From contig JABWBL010000117.1 in NCBI GenBank assembly GCA_013360535.1, positions 1 to 8,565 of the forward strand: a stretch of DNA of 8,565 nt. The letters run 5' to 3'. This document shows, one piece after another, positions 1 to 4,994 of the stretch (position 1 is the first letter of the stretch; each line of letters starts with the position of its first letter). This DNA is from Planctomycetaceae bacterium (lineage in GTDB: Bacteria; Planctomycetota; UBA1135; GCA-002686595). The notes under the pieces are model-generated. The model saw only the letters and a list, made by a program, of their open reading frames with translations. It was not told the DNA's origin and ran no database searches. The translations under genes were made by a program, and so were the position numbers.

Positions 1-1
1 G

Positions 2-64
2 CCGCCTCCGCGCCGCCGCGCCAAGTTCCCCGGCGGCCCCGGCGCCGCCGCCTCGCGCCACTGA
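2..64 (+). CDS. possible 3' end of a gene entering from the left edge
   Basis: Reading from base 2 gives about twenty codons rich in Pro, Arg, Gly and Ala, ending in TGA at 62-64. Nearly all third positions are G or C, as in the real genes of this window, and the composition changes to a less coding-like pattern directly after the stop. It would be convergent with the MaoC gene. No domain can be recognised in so short a low-complexity tail, and other frames are also open here, so this is only a weak suggestion. Confidence 0.25.
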   Translation, partial: PPPRRRAKFPGGPGAAASRH

Positions 65-85
65 CCGATCGTTCCGCCTTTTCGT

Positions 86-131
86 TCACGGTCGCTTGTG
101 CTGCGCGCTCACTGTCGCTTGCGCTGCGCGC
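86..131. repeat. 23-bp imperfect tandem duplication
   Basis: Bases 86-108 are repeated at 109-131 with 21 of 23 identical; the differences are at 90/113 and 99/122. Each unit contains GTCGCTTG followed by CTGCGCGC. It lies in the low-complexity spacer downstream of the MaoC gene. No protein use of this stretch is supported. Confidence 0.8.
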
Positions 132-172
132 GTCCCTTGCTCGCTCTTCGCGCTCGCGCCTCGATCTCACCT

Positions 173-198
173 CACACTCCCGCTGCACACTCCCGCTG
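173..198. repeat. 13-bp perfect tandem duplication
   Basis: CACACTCCCGCTG at 173-185 is repeated exactly at 186-198. Together with the duplication at 86-131 it shows that the spacer after the MaoC gene has grown by slippage-type duplications. No function is visible. Confidence 0.8.
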
Positions 199-229
199 CG
201 CGCGTCGCTCGCGCTTTCTCTCCTCGCCG

Positions 230-691
230 CTACTTTCGCTTCTGCATCAAGAGCCGCCACGTGCTGTCGTAGCACTCCTCATCGCGCTGGTTCCTCACCA
301 CCGTATGCCACTCGACCCAGCCCCGCCTGGGCCCCGGCTCCGGATCGAGCGCACTGACCGTGATCGTCGCCCGGATCCGATCTCCCGGCCTCACCGGCGC
401 CACGAACCTGCCCTGCACACCCTGCACCGCCACGACCGTCCCGACGAACAGCCCGCTCTGCCACATCATCCCCGCCGCCAACGACTGCACCAGCATCCCG
501 TGAGCGATGCACCCCCGGAACGGCGTCTTGCGCGCAAACTCCGGCTCGACATGCACCGGATTGAAGTCGCCGGTGAGCTCCGCAAAGCGCTGGATCTCCT
601 CCTGCGTCACCTCATGCTCCGGCGCCCCGTACTGGGCACCCAACCGACAATCCTCGAACCCCAGCGGGGCCTGCTTTTCGACGTTCACCAT
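230..691 (-). CDS. MaoC-family hot-dog hydratase (probable R-specific enoyl-CoA hydratase)
   Basis: The 153-residue product is a single hot-dog domain, the usual length for one-domain MaoC/PhaJ-type proteins. The hydratase-2 signature is clear: GDFNPVH at residues 41-47 supplies the expected catalytic Asp42 and His47, with Asn44 between them. The following PFRGCIAHGM (57-66) is the substrate-side helix typical of the family. Members hydrate trans-2-enoyl-CoA to (R)-3-hydroxyacyl-CoA in fatty-acid or polyester metabolism in the cytoplasm; the exact substrate cannot be read from sequence. The ATG at 691 is preceded by AGGG with a short spacer, which supports this start. No neighbouring fatty-acid or PHA gene is visible, so the pathway is unassigned. 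The gene stands alone on the minus strand between repeat-rich spacers. Confidence 0.93.
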   Translation of the reverse strand: MVNVEKQAPLGFEDCRLGAQYGAPEHEVTQEEIQRFAELTGDFNPVHVEPEFARKTPFRGCIAHGMLVQSLAAGMMWQSGLFVGTVVAVQGVQGRFVAPVRPGDRIRATITVSALDPEPGPRRGWVEWHTVVRNQRDEECYDSTWRLLMQKRK

Positions 692-732
692 GGCACCCTA
701 AATCTGCCTTCCCGCCACGTTCTTCGTCCACA

Positions 733-830
733 CCTCGCTGCTCGCGCCTCGTTCCTCGCGCCTCGCTGTTCGCTCGTTGCTCCTCGCTCCTCGCTCCTCG
801 CCCGTTGCCCGTTGCCCGTTGCCCGTTCCT
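733..830. repeat. degenerate heptamer tandem array, about 14 units
   Basis: The stretch divides without gaps into 14 consecutive 7-mers. They start ACCTCGC, TGCTCGC, GCCTCGT, TCCTCGC and GCCTCGC, then include three TCCTCGC (782-802), three CCGTTGC (803-823) and a final CCGTTCC. Nearly all units have T at position 4 and G at position 6. Two different unit types have each been locally amplified, so units diverged and were then copied. It lies just upstream of the MaoC gene. It resembles the short heptanucleotide tandem repeats known from some cyanobacteria in form, but no relation is claimed. Confidence 0.85.
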
Positions 831-854
831 TCACCGGACGCGCGACAGTTCTCT

Positions 855-938
855 CCCAGCGTTCTGTTGCGCTGGGCTCCTCGCCGTTTCCCTCAGCTCT
901 CCCGACCCGCCAGGAGCCCAGTGCGACAGAACGCTGGG
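855..938. repeat. 84-bp imperfect palindrome made of two inverted REP-like hairpins
   Basis: Arms of 27 bp (855-881 and 912-938) are inverted copies with 25 of 27 matching, separated by a 30-base centre. Each arm is itself a small hairpin. The left one has CCCAGCG (855-861) facing CGCTGGG (870-876). The right one has CCCAGTG (917-923) facing CGCTGGG (932-938). Paired inverted copies of a small palindrome are the architecture of REP doublets (BIME-like). No transposase is present here, so it would be a non-autonomous element or remnant. Confidence 0.8.
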
Positions 939-1014
939 ACGTTACGTAGCACCAAACCCAAGCCAGAGGCCCGGCTCTGCGGGCCAATGGCGCGGGCTTG
1001 GTGCTACGTAACGT
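939..1014. repeat. 76-bp palindromic MITE-like element with 17-bp terminal inverted repeats
   Basis: ACGTTACGTAGCACCAA at 939-955 is matched exactly by its reverse complement at 998-1014. The pairing continues inwards around the same centre: 957-959 with 994-996, 962-965 with 988-991, and GGCCCG (968-973) with CGGGCC (980-985), leaving a 6-base loop. About 30 of 35 possible pairs form. It abuts the palindrome at 855-938 with no spacer. Perfect ends, small size and lack of coding capacity fit a MITE or a strong cruciform/hairpin; no flanking target duplication is evident. Confidence 0.8.
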
Positions 1015-1673
1015 GTGTTATCGGAAATTGTGGCCGAGAACCGCAACAGAGCCGCTTCAGGTTTTGAAGCAAAGGCCGCGGCGAACTCGCGGCCACACAC
1101 ACCCAGTACGCCGACCGCTCGCGCCGCGGTCAAGCCCAGCGCCACCCAATGCCCTCACGAGCCCACGACGCGCCAGCCCCGGCCCGCACACCGGCGCCAC
1201 CAGCGTGCGCCTCCCGAGAACTCCCGAGAACTCCCGCCCGATGACGCGGCCACACCTGTGGCGCTCCGTCCTCGCCGCACTCGCAAGCCTTCTGCGCTCG
1301 GCTTCTCGTCTCGCTTTCGACGCGCCTCCGGCGACCGAACTTGACCTTGCGTGGCCTCGGGCAGGACTCGGTCCCGGGTGCGCCTGTCCGACGGCCCGCG
1401 CGTTCCAGTTCCACAGCGGCTCGGCCCGCGGGCTCGGGCTCGCGTGGAACCACGACGTCGAAGTCGCCGGCTCCTGATCCGGCTCCGTCGACCCGCACTC
1501 CGGCCCGTCAGGGTTCCTTGGAGCGCATCGGCGACCGAGCCCGAGGTTGCGAGCCATCGAACGACGACCTGGCGGACTTCCCCTGCGGCGGCGCGCCCTG
1601 CACTTGATTGCAACTTCCTAGGGCGTCCCGAAAAAGGGGAGTCGCGCCCCGGGCCGACGCCGCGGCTCCCGGC

Positions 1674-1679
1674 TAGGAT
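1674..1679 (+). promoter_or_regulatory. possible -10 box for the gene at 1735
   Basis: TAGGAT resembles the -10 hexamer TATAAT and lies about 55 bases before the GTG start. No good -35 box is found at 16-18 bases upstream, so this is a weak candidate. Confidence 0.25.
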
Positions 1680-1722
1680 CCTCTGCACCCAGGTTCGCCG
1701 CGGTCCGCGAGCGACGCATCCC

Positions 1723-1728
1723 AAGGAG
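1723..1728 (+). promoter_or_regulatory. ribosome-binding site that fixes a GTG start
   Basis: AAGGAG ends six bases before the GTG at 1735, an ideal Shine-Dalgarno spacing. The first ATG in frame, at 1765, has only a poorly placed GAGAG, and the conserved-looking residues HAACFLCES lie before it. GTG at 1735 is therefore preferred. Confidence 0.8.
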
Positions 1729-1734
1729 AAGTCC

Positions 1735-2100
1735 GTGCACGCAGCGTGTTTCCTGTGCGAGAGCATGACCCCGATCCCCGGCTCGCGGCTGTTCGACGTC
1801 CATCGCGCCGGCATCGGTGGCCTGCGGCGCAAGCCGGACGGGCCCGGCAAGGTGACGCTGGCGGTGCTGCTCACCACCGAGATGGGTATCACGCGCGACG
1901 ACCGGCTGACGCTGGTGCGCGTGTCGCCCGACGGCCGCCGCGACCTGCTGGTCGAGCTCGGCATGCGCGACGAAGGCCACGAGACGCAGTCGTGGATCTC
2001 GTGCGAGATCGAGGTCGACTACGAGCCGGGCCCCTACCGCTTCGAGGTGCTGCGCGGCGAGGAACTGCTGTGTTTCGTGCCCTTCGAGGTGCTCCGCTAG
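1735..2100 (+). CDS. small conserved-type protein resembling DUF6941
   Basis: The product is 121 residues, soluble and without signal peptide. It opens with a short strand and cysteines (HAACFLCES, residues 2-10), continues with alternating hydrophobic strands (around VTLAVLLTTEM and LTLVRVSPDG) and ends with PGPYRFEVLRG followed by LCFVPFEVLR. This layout (N-terminal A-x-LC, a beta-sandwich-like body, G-x-Y-x-F-x-V near the end and a final PF-x-V) resembles the DUF6941 family as I remember it, whose function is unknown. The family call is from pattern memory and moderately sure at best. Translation starts at GTG behind a strong AAGGAG. The next gene starts about 80 bases downstream on the same strand and could be co-transcribed. 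Codon use is typical for the window. Confidence 0.85.
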   Translation: MHAACFLCESMTPIPGSRLFDVHRAGIGGLRRKPDGPGKVTLAVLLTTEMGITRDDRLTLVRVSPDGRRDLLVELGMRDEGHETQSWISCEIEVDYEPGPYRFEVLRGEELLCFVPFEVLR

Positions 2101-2179
2101 CGCCCGCGCTTGGGACGGCTCCCCCACTCCCGTGGCCGGGTCCCTCAAGGGTTGCCCGGATCGAGCCGATGCGCGAGCC

Positions 2180-2797
2180 ATGCAGCTCCGCCGCCTGTCC
2201 CCGCTCGTGCCCACGTTCGCCCTCGCGCTGTGCGCCTGCCACGCCTCGACCGAGGCTTCGTCCGGGCCCGGCTCGAACCTGCCGTCGACCTTCGTGGCCG
2301 ACCTGCCCGTGGCGCTCGCGCCGTTCGACGACGTCAAGGTCGACTGGAAGCAGCGCATCGACCAGCCCTACGTGTTCATCGAGGAACGTGGCAGCTACAC
2401 GGGCATCGGGCGTGTGCTCGAACGCGTGTTCGCGGCCGCTTCCGAGCAGGGCCTCACGCCCAACGGCGCACCCTTCGCGCTGTACTACGACGATCCGGGC
2501 AAGGTGGCGCCCGAGCGCCTGCGCATGCGCGCCTGCCTGCCCGTCGGTTCCCCCGTGACGACGCGCGGCGACCTGCAGTACGGAGTGCTCGAGAGCACCA
2601 CCGTGGCCTACGCGTTCGTCGGCGGCGCCTACCCGGAAGTCCCACGCGCCTATCCGGCGCTGTTCAAGTTCCTGGCGCGGCTCGACTGGGTCGAGAACGG
2701 CCCGATCCGCGAGATCTACCTCGTCAATCCGGCTGACGTGACCGACTGGTCGCAGCTCGTCACCGAGGTGCAGGTTCCGGCGACGCAAGCGCGCTGA
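2180..2797 (+). CDS. predicted lipoprotein with GyrI-like effector-binding domain
   Basis: The 205-residue product starts with a short export signal (MQLRRLSPLV, then a hydrophobic run to ALALCAC). L17-C18-A19-C20 can serve as a lipobox, with Cys20 lipidated, although Cys at -2 is unusual. From about residue 40 to the end it follows the GyrI-like/AraC effector-binding fold: YVFIEERGSYTGIG (64-77), EQGLTPNGAPFALYYDDP (89-106), a cysteine-containing strand with LPVG, a second half with GAYPEVPRAYPALFKFLARL, and the characteristic end TEVQVPA (195-201). This domain normally binds small hydrophobic or cationic ligands in the cytoplasm; export to the envelope suggests ligand capture there (inference). 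The ATG at 2180 has no clear Shine-Dalgarno. A GTG at 2132 in frame would add 16 residues but spoil the signal peptide. The last codon and the stop lie inside a 133-bp palindrome. Confidence 0.9.
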   Translation: MQLRRLSPLVPTFALALCACHASTEASSGPGSNLPSTFVADLPVALAPFDDVKVDWKQRIDQPYVFIEERGSYTGIGRVLERVFAAASEQGLTPNGAPFALYYDDPGKVAPERLRMRACLPVGSPVTTRGDLQYGVLESTTVAYAFVGGAYPEVPRAYPALFKFLARLDWVENGPIREIYLVNPADVTDWSQLVTEVQVPATQAR

Positions 2798-2923
2798 CGC
2801 GCTGAATACGGTGCCAGAGCAATTTTCTCTGCAAACGGCGGCCGGCGTCGAAGGCAACGCCGTCGACACCGGCCGCCGTTTGCAGAGAAAATTGCTCTGG
2901 CACCGTATTCAGCGCGTCAGCGC
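2791..2923. repeat. 133-bp near-perfect palindrome between convergent genes
   Basis: The 55-bp arms 2791-2845 and 2869-2923 are exact reverse complements. Pairing continues to the centre: 2847-2851 with 2863-2867, and GGC (2853-2855) with GCC (2859-2861), leaving only mismatches at 2846/2868 and 2852/2862 and a 3-base loop at 2856-2858. Each arm starts with a doubled GCGCTGA and holds a conspicuously AT-rich patch (CAATTTTCTCTG) in an otherwise GC-rich region. The stop codons of both flanking genes fall inside the arms (2795-2797 and 2909-2911). It may act as a bidirectional transcription terminator, although no long T run follows, or be a MITE-like insertion; no clear target duplication is seen. 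Confidence 0.95.
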
Positions 2924-4540
2924 CGCGCTTTCCGGCGGATAGCAGCAGAAGACGTCGAGCCGAGCGCCGTTGCGGCGCGCGCGCAGGCGGTCGCCGGGTT
3001 GCAGTGCGTCCGCGAGGCGCGGCTCGAGCTCGACGGGGAACTCGTCGCCGCGCGCGTCGCGCACGCTGGGGTGCGCGCCCTCGAGCGAAGTGACCTCGAA
3101 CACCTGCGAGGCCTGTCCGTTGTCGGAGCGGCACCAGCGTTGCGCCTCGACGAGGCGCGGCAGCGAACGTTCGAGCGTCGCGACGTCGCGCTCGTAGGCG
3201 TCGAGCAGCGCGACATCCTGATTCTCCTGCGACCACGCGCAGAAGGCGCGCAGCGCGGCGAGCATGCGGCGCGCCTCGTCGGGAGTCTTGAGCAGCTTGC
3301 GCTCGGGCAGCCACACCGCGGCGAACAGCACGAGCTCGCGTCCGCCGAGGTTCTCGAACACGCCGTAGTCGGCGCCGAAGTCGCCGAACGCACGCACGGG
3401 AGCGACTTCGCGCGAGGCGGCCTCGCCCTTGACGCGTCCGGTCTCCCACAGGAATTCCTCGATCATCGCCGCGACGACGCCGGGGAAATCCGGAGCGGGC
3501 GCGCCGTCGATGCCGTCGGGGTCGTAGCTCTCCGTCTCGAGCTCGAGGTCGCGCTCGAGCTCGCGGAAGAGCGTCTCCAGGTCGCGCCCCTCGCGTCGAC
3601 CGCGGTCGAAGGCCTCGATCGCGGCCTGCGCATCGGCCGACGAAGTGCGCGTTTCCTCGGTCGGAGCCGCGACGCCGCCATCGGGACGCGAGAGCACGAT
3701 CCACGCTTCCTGCAGCACGCGCCGGGCGAGCTCGAGGTCGACCTCGGTGTCGAAGGCGAGCTCCTCGAGCACGCCGCCGAGCGCGTCGCCGGCGCCGACC
3801 AGCAGCGCATCGTCGCCGAGCGGAGAGCGGCGCAGCTCGGCGAAGATGCGCTCGATGCGCGCTTCCTCGAGGCCCGCACCCGCGAGCGCCGTGCGCGCCT
3901 TGTCGAGCGGGTCGGCGACCTCGGGCTCGATGCGGCGCCAGAACATGCCTTCGAGCTCGGCCTGCGTCAGGCGCAGGACACCGCGACGCTGCTCGCGCAG
4001 GTGCTCGAAGTCCGCGAGCAGCGCGCGCAGCAGCTTGCTCGAGCGGAACACGCCGGCGGCCGGCGACACGCGGTAGAGCGACTCGCCGATCGCGAACAGG
4101 CGGCCGACCACGACGTCGTCGGCGCTGAGCGCGAGCGAGCCCTCGGGTTCGTTGAGCGGATACTCGCCCATCGCCGCGAGGTCGCGCACCCACACGCCCT
4201 CGCCCTCGGCGACGCCCGTCACCTGGAACACGCTGCAGCGCGAGGCCAGCAGCCCGCGCAGCGCATCCTCGTCGAGCTCCGGCGCGTCGAGGTCCGTCAG
4301 GCGGTGCAGCACCCACTCGACCGGCACGCCGCCCAGCGCGCTGCTCGGCCGCTCGAGCAGGAACCACTCCTGATGGCGGCGCAGCGCGCGCGGCGTCTCG
4401 TCGTTGCCTTCGGGAGGAGCGCCGTTCAGGAAGTACTCGCGGCGGCTCGTCTCGAACTCGAGTTCGAGGCCGGGCAACGCGAGCACGGTCTGGGCGAGCA
4501 GCGCGAGGGTGCGTTCGATGTCGTTGGGGTCCAGTCGCAT
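2909..4540 (-). CDS. protein of unknown function with two beta-barrel-like modules
   Basis: The product has 543 residues, is acidic, and has no signal peptide or membrane segment. I do not recognise a named family. Residues 104-165 read as a small beta-barrel: FQVTGVAEGEGVWVRDL, then DDVVVGRLFAIGESLYRVS. Residues 479-537 look like a second module of the same type: VFEVTSLEG, then LQPGDRLRARRNGARLDVFCCYPP. Between them lie long charged helices (about 170-340) and a section with FLWETGR (363-369), FGDFGADYGVFENLGG (385-400) and a helical block with FCAWSQ. The repeated barrels could bind a ligand or nucleic acid, but this is inference only. The start at 4540 has no Shine-Dalgarno; a TACAAT at 4553-4558 on the same strand lies only 12 bases upstream. 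The last four codons (ALTR) and the stop come from the palindrome arm. It is divergent from the riboswitch transcript. Confidence 0.85.
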   Translation of the reverse strand: MRLDPNDIERTLALLAQTVLALPGLELEFETSRREYFLNGAPPEGNDETPRALRRHQEWFLLERPSSALGGVPVEWVLHRLTDLDAPELDEDALRGLLASRCSVFQVTGVAEGEGVWVRDLAAMGEYPLNEPEGSLALSADDVVVGRLFAIGESLYRVSPAAGVFRSSKLLRALLADFEHLREQRRGVLRLTQAELEGMFWRRIEPEVADPLDKARTALAGAGLEEARIERIFAELRRSPLGDDALLVGAGDALGGVLEELAFDTEVDLELARRVLQEAWIVLSRPDGGVAAPTEETRTSSADAQAAIEAFDRGRREGRDLETLFRELERDLELETESYDPDGIDGAPAPDFPGVVAAMIEEFLWETGRVKGEAASREVAPVRAFGDFGADYGVFENLGGRELVLFAAVWLPERKLLKTPDEARRMLAALRAFCAWSQENQDVALLDAYERDVATLERSLPRLVEAQRWCRSDNGQASQVFEVTSLEGAHPSVRDARGDEFPVELEPRLADALQPGDRLRARRNGARLDVFCCYPPESAALTR

Positions 4541-4552
4541 GAGAGGCCGCAG

Positions 4553-4558
4553 ATTGTA
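4553..4558 (-). promoter_or_regulatory. -10 box giving a nearly leaderless mRNA
   Basis: On the minus strand TACAAT, one change from consensus, ends 12 bases before the ATG at 4540. Transcription would start about 6 bases before the ATG, too close for a Shine-Dalgarno, and none is seen. No convincing -35 box lies at the expected distance. Confidence 0.4.
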
Positions 4559-4587
4559 GGCGCTGGGGCCCCGCGGCGGCCCGCGGT

Positions 4588-4616
4588 TTGACAGCCGGGG
4601 CGCGCCCGCCTAGCCT
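4588..4616 (+). promoter_or_regulatory. sigma-70-type promoter for the cobalamin riboswitch transcript
   Basis: A perfect -35 box TTGACA (4588-4593) is followed after exactly 17 bases by TAGCCT (4611-4616) as -10 box. Transcription would begin near 4622, directly at the 5' edge of the riboswitch. The position and strand match the riboswitch and the secreted-protein gene. Confidence 0.75.
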
Positions 4617-4621
4617 CGTGG

Positions 4622-4830
4622 CCTGACAAATCGAGTTGCGAGCATGGCTGGGGAAGCCGGTGAGATTCCGGCACGGTCCCGCCACTGTGAGTCGCTAGCC
4701 CGAAGGACCTACGAGCCTGAACACCGCGTGAAAGCGCGGGCCAAGGCTGGCCACTGGGACGCACGCGGAGCCCGCGCGCGCCCGGGAAGGTTGCCCCGAG
4801 GGCGACAGCGACGAGTCAGGATATCCACCA
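4622..4830 (+). promoter_or_regulatory. cobalamin (B12) riboswitch
   Basis: The conserved core of the class I cobalamin riboswitch appears in the right order. It begins with GGGGAA (4650-4655), a GCCGG/CCGGC hairpin (4656-4672) with TGAGATT in its loop, and ACGGTCCCGCCACTGTGA (4673-4690). A variable hairpin region with GCGTGAAAGCGC follows, then GGCCACTGGGAC (4749-4760), CCCGGGAAGG (4781-4790) and the near-invariant CGAGTCAGGATA (4812-4823). Adenosyl- or other cobalamins bind this fold and usually turn off the downstream gene. The outer limits are approximate, since the closing stem is weak (for example GTGG 4618-4621 with CCAC 4825-4828). The only gene downstream on this strand is the secreted protein at 4995. 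I am very sure of the class; the expression effect is inferred. Confidence 0.95.
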
Positions 4831-4839
4831 CGCTTCGCT

Positions 4840-4988
4840 GCACCTTCGGACCTCGAGGAATGGGTCTGGTGCCTTTCGAGGAGCGTGCCCCGTCGGCCAC
4901 TCCCGCCGGGCCCGTCCCTCGCTCGTCCGCCCGGCCGGCCCCACTTCGACACGCCGACCCGGGTTCGTCGACGGTCGATCGACAGGTC
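4840..4988 (+). promoter_or_regulatory. possible expression platform between riboswitch and start codon
   Basis: About 165 bases lie between the aptamer and the ATG at 4995. CCTCGA (4851-4856) can pair with TCGAGG (4876-4881), while GCACC (4840-4844) can pair with GGTGC (4868-4872) in the loop of that stem. GACCT (4849-4853) can instead pair with AGGTC (4984-4988), which includes the only Shine-Dalgarno-like AGG before the start. These exclusive pairings would allow translational control, but short matches are frequent in such GC-rich sequence. No intrinsic terminator with a T run is seen. Confidence 0.3.
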
Positions 4989-4994
4989 GCTTCC

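Larger units (their letters stand above)
1015..1734. other. 720-bp intergenic stretch without a supportable gene
   Basis: All long open frames here are low-complexity Arg/Ala/Pro/Ser-rich translations with no recognisable domain and no ribosome-binding site. The left part can form hairpins. GCTTCA (1054-1059) faces TGAAGC (1065-1070). GGCCGCG (1074-1080) faces CGCGGCC (1088-1094). TGTGGCC (1029-1035) faces GGCCACA (1091-1097), in competition with the second hairpin. A 10-bp unit, CTCCCGAGAA, occurs 2.6 times in tandem at 1211-1236. The right part holds the probable promoter and leader of the gene at 1735. The stretch may contain a decayed gene or a structured RNA, but neither can be shown. 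Confidence 0.6.

Noticed and set aside
733..830. CRISPR array
   Set aside because: The units are 7 bp and contiguous, without spacers; there are no cas genes.
98..949. 283-residue plus-strand frame across the MaoC gene
   Set aside because: Antisense to a gene with intact catalytic motifs; its ends translate repeats and palindromes.
998..1557. Open frames on both strands (998-1477 plus; 1057-1557 and 1130-1498 minus)
   Set aside because: No ribosome-binding site, no recognisable domain, and composition is low-complexity.
1351..1734. N-terminal extension of the gene at 1735 to an upstream start
   Set aside because: The extension is Arg/Ser/Pro-rich and would translate through the probable leader; the AAGGAG-GTG at 1723-1737 is a far better start.
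2791..2923. Complete insertion sequence
   Set aside because: There is no transposase and only 23 bases lie between the arms; it can be at most a non-autonomous element.
2760..4685. 641-residue open frame on the minus strand and 530-residue open frame on the plus strand (2999-4591)
   Set aside because: Both run through the 543-residue gene in other frames and translate into Arg/Ala-rich or repetitive composition without domains; they are effects of high third-position GC.
4644..4994. Upstream starts (4644 and 4860) for the secreted protein
   Set aside because: 4644 lies inside the riboswitch core; both would bury the clear signal peptide beginning at 4995.
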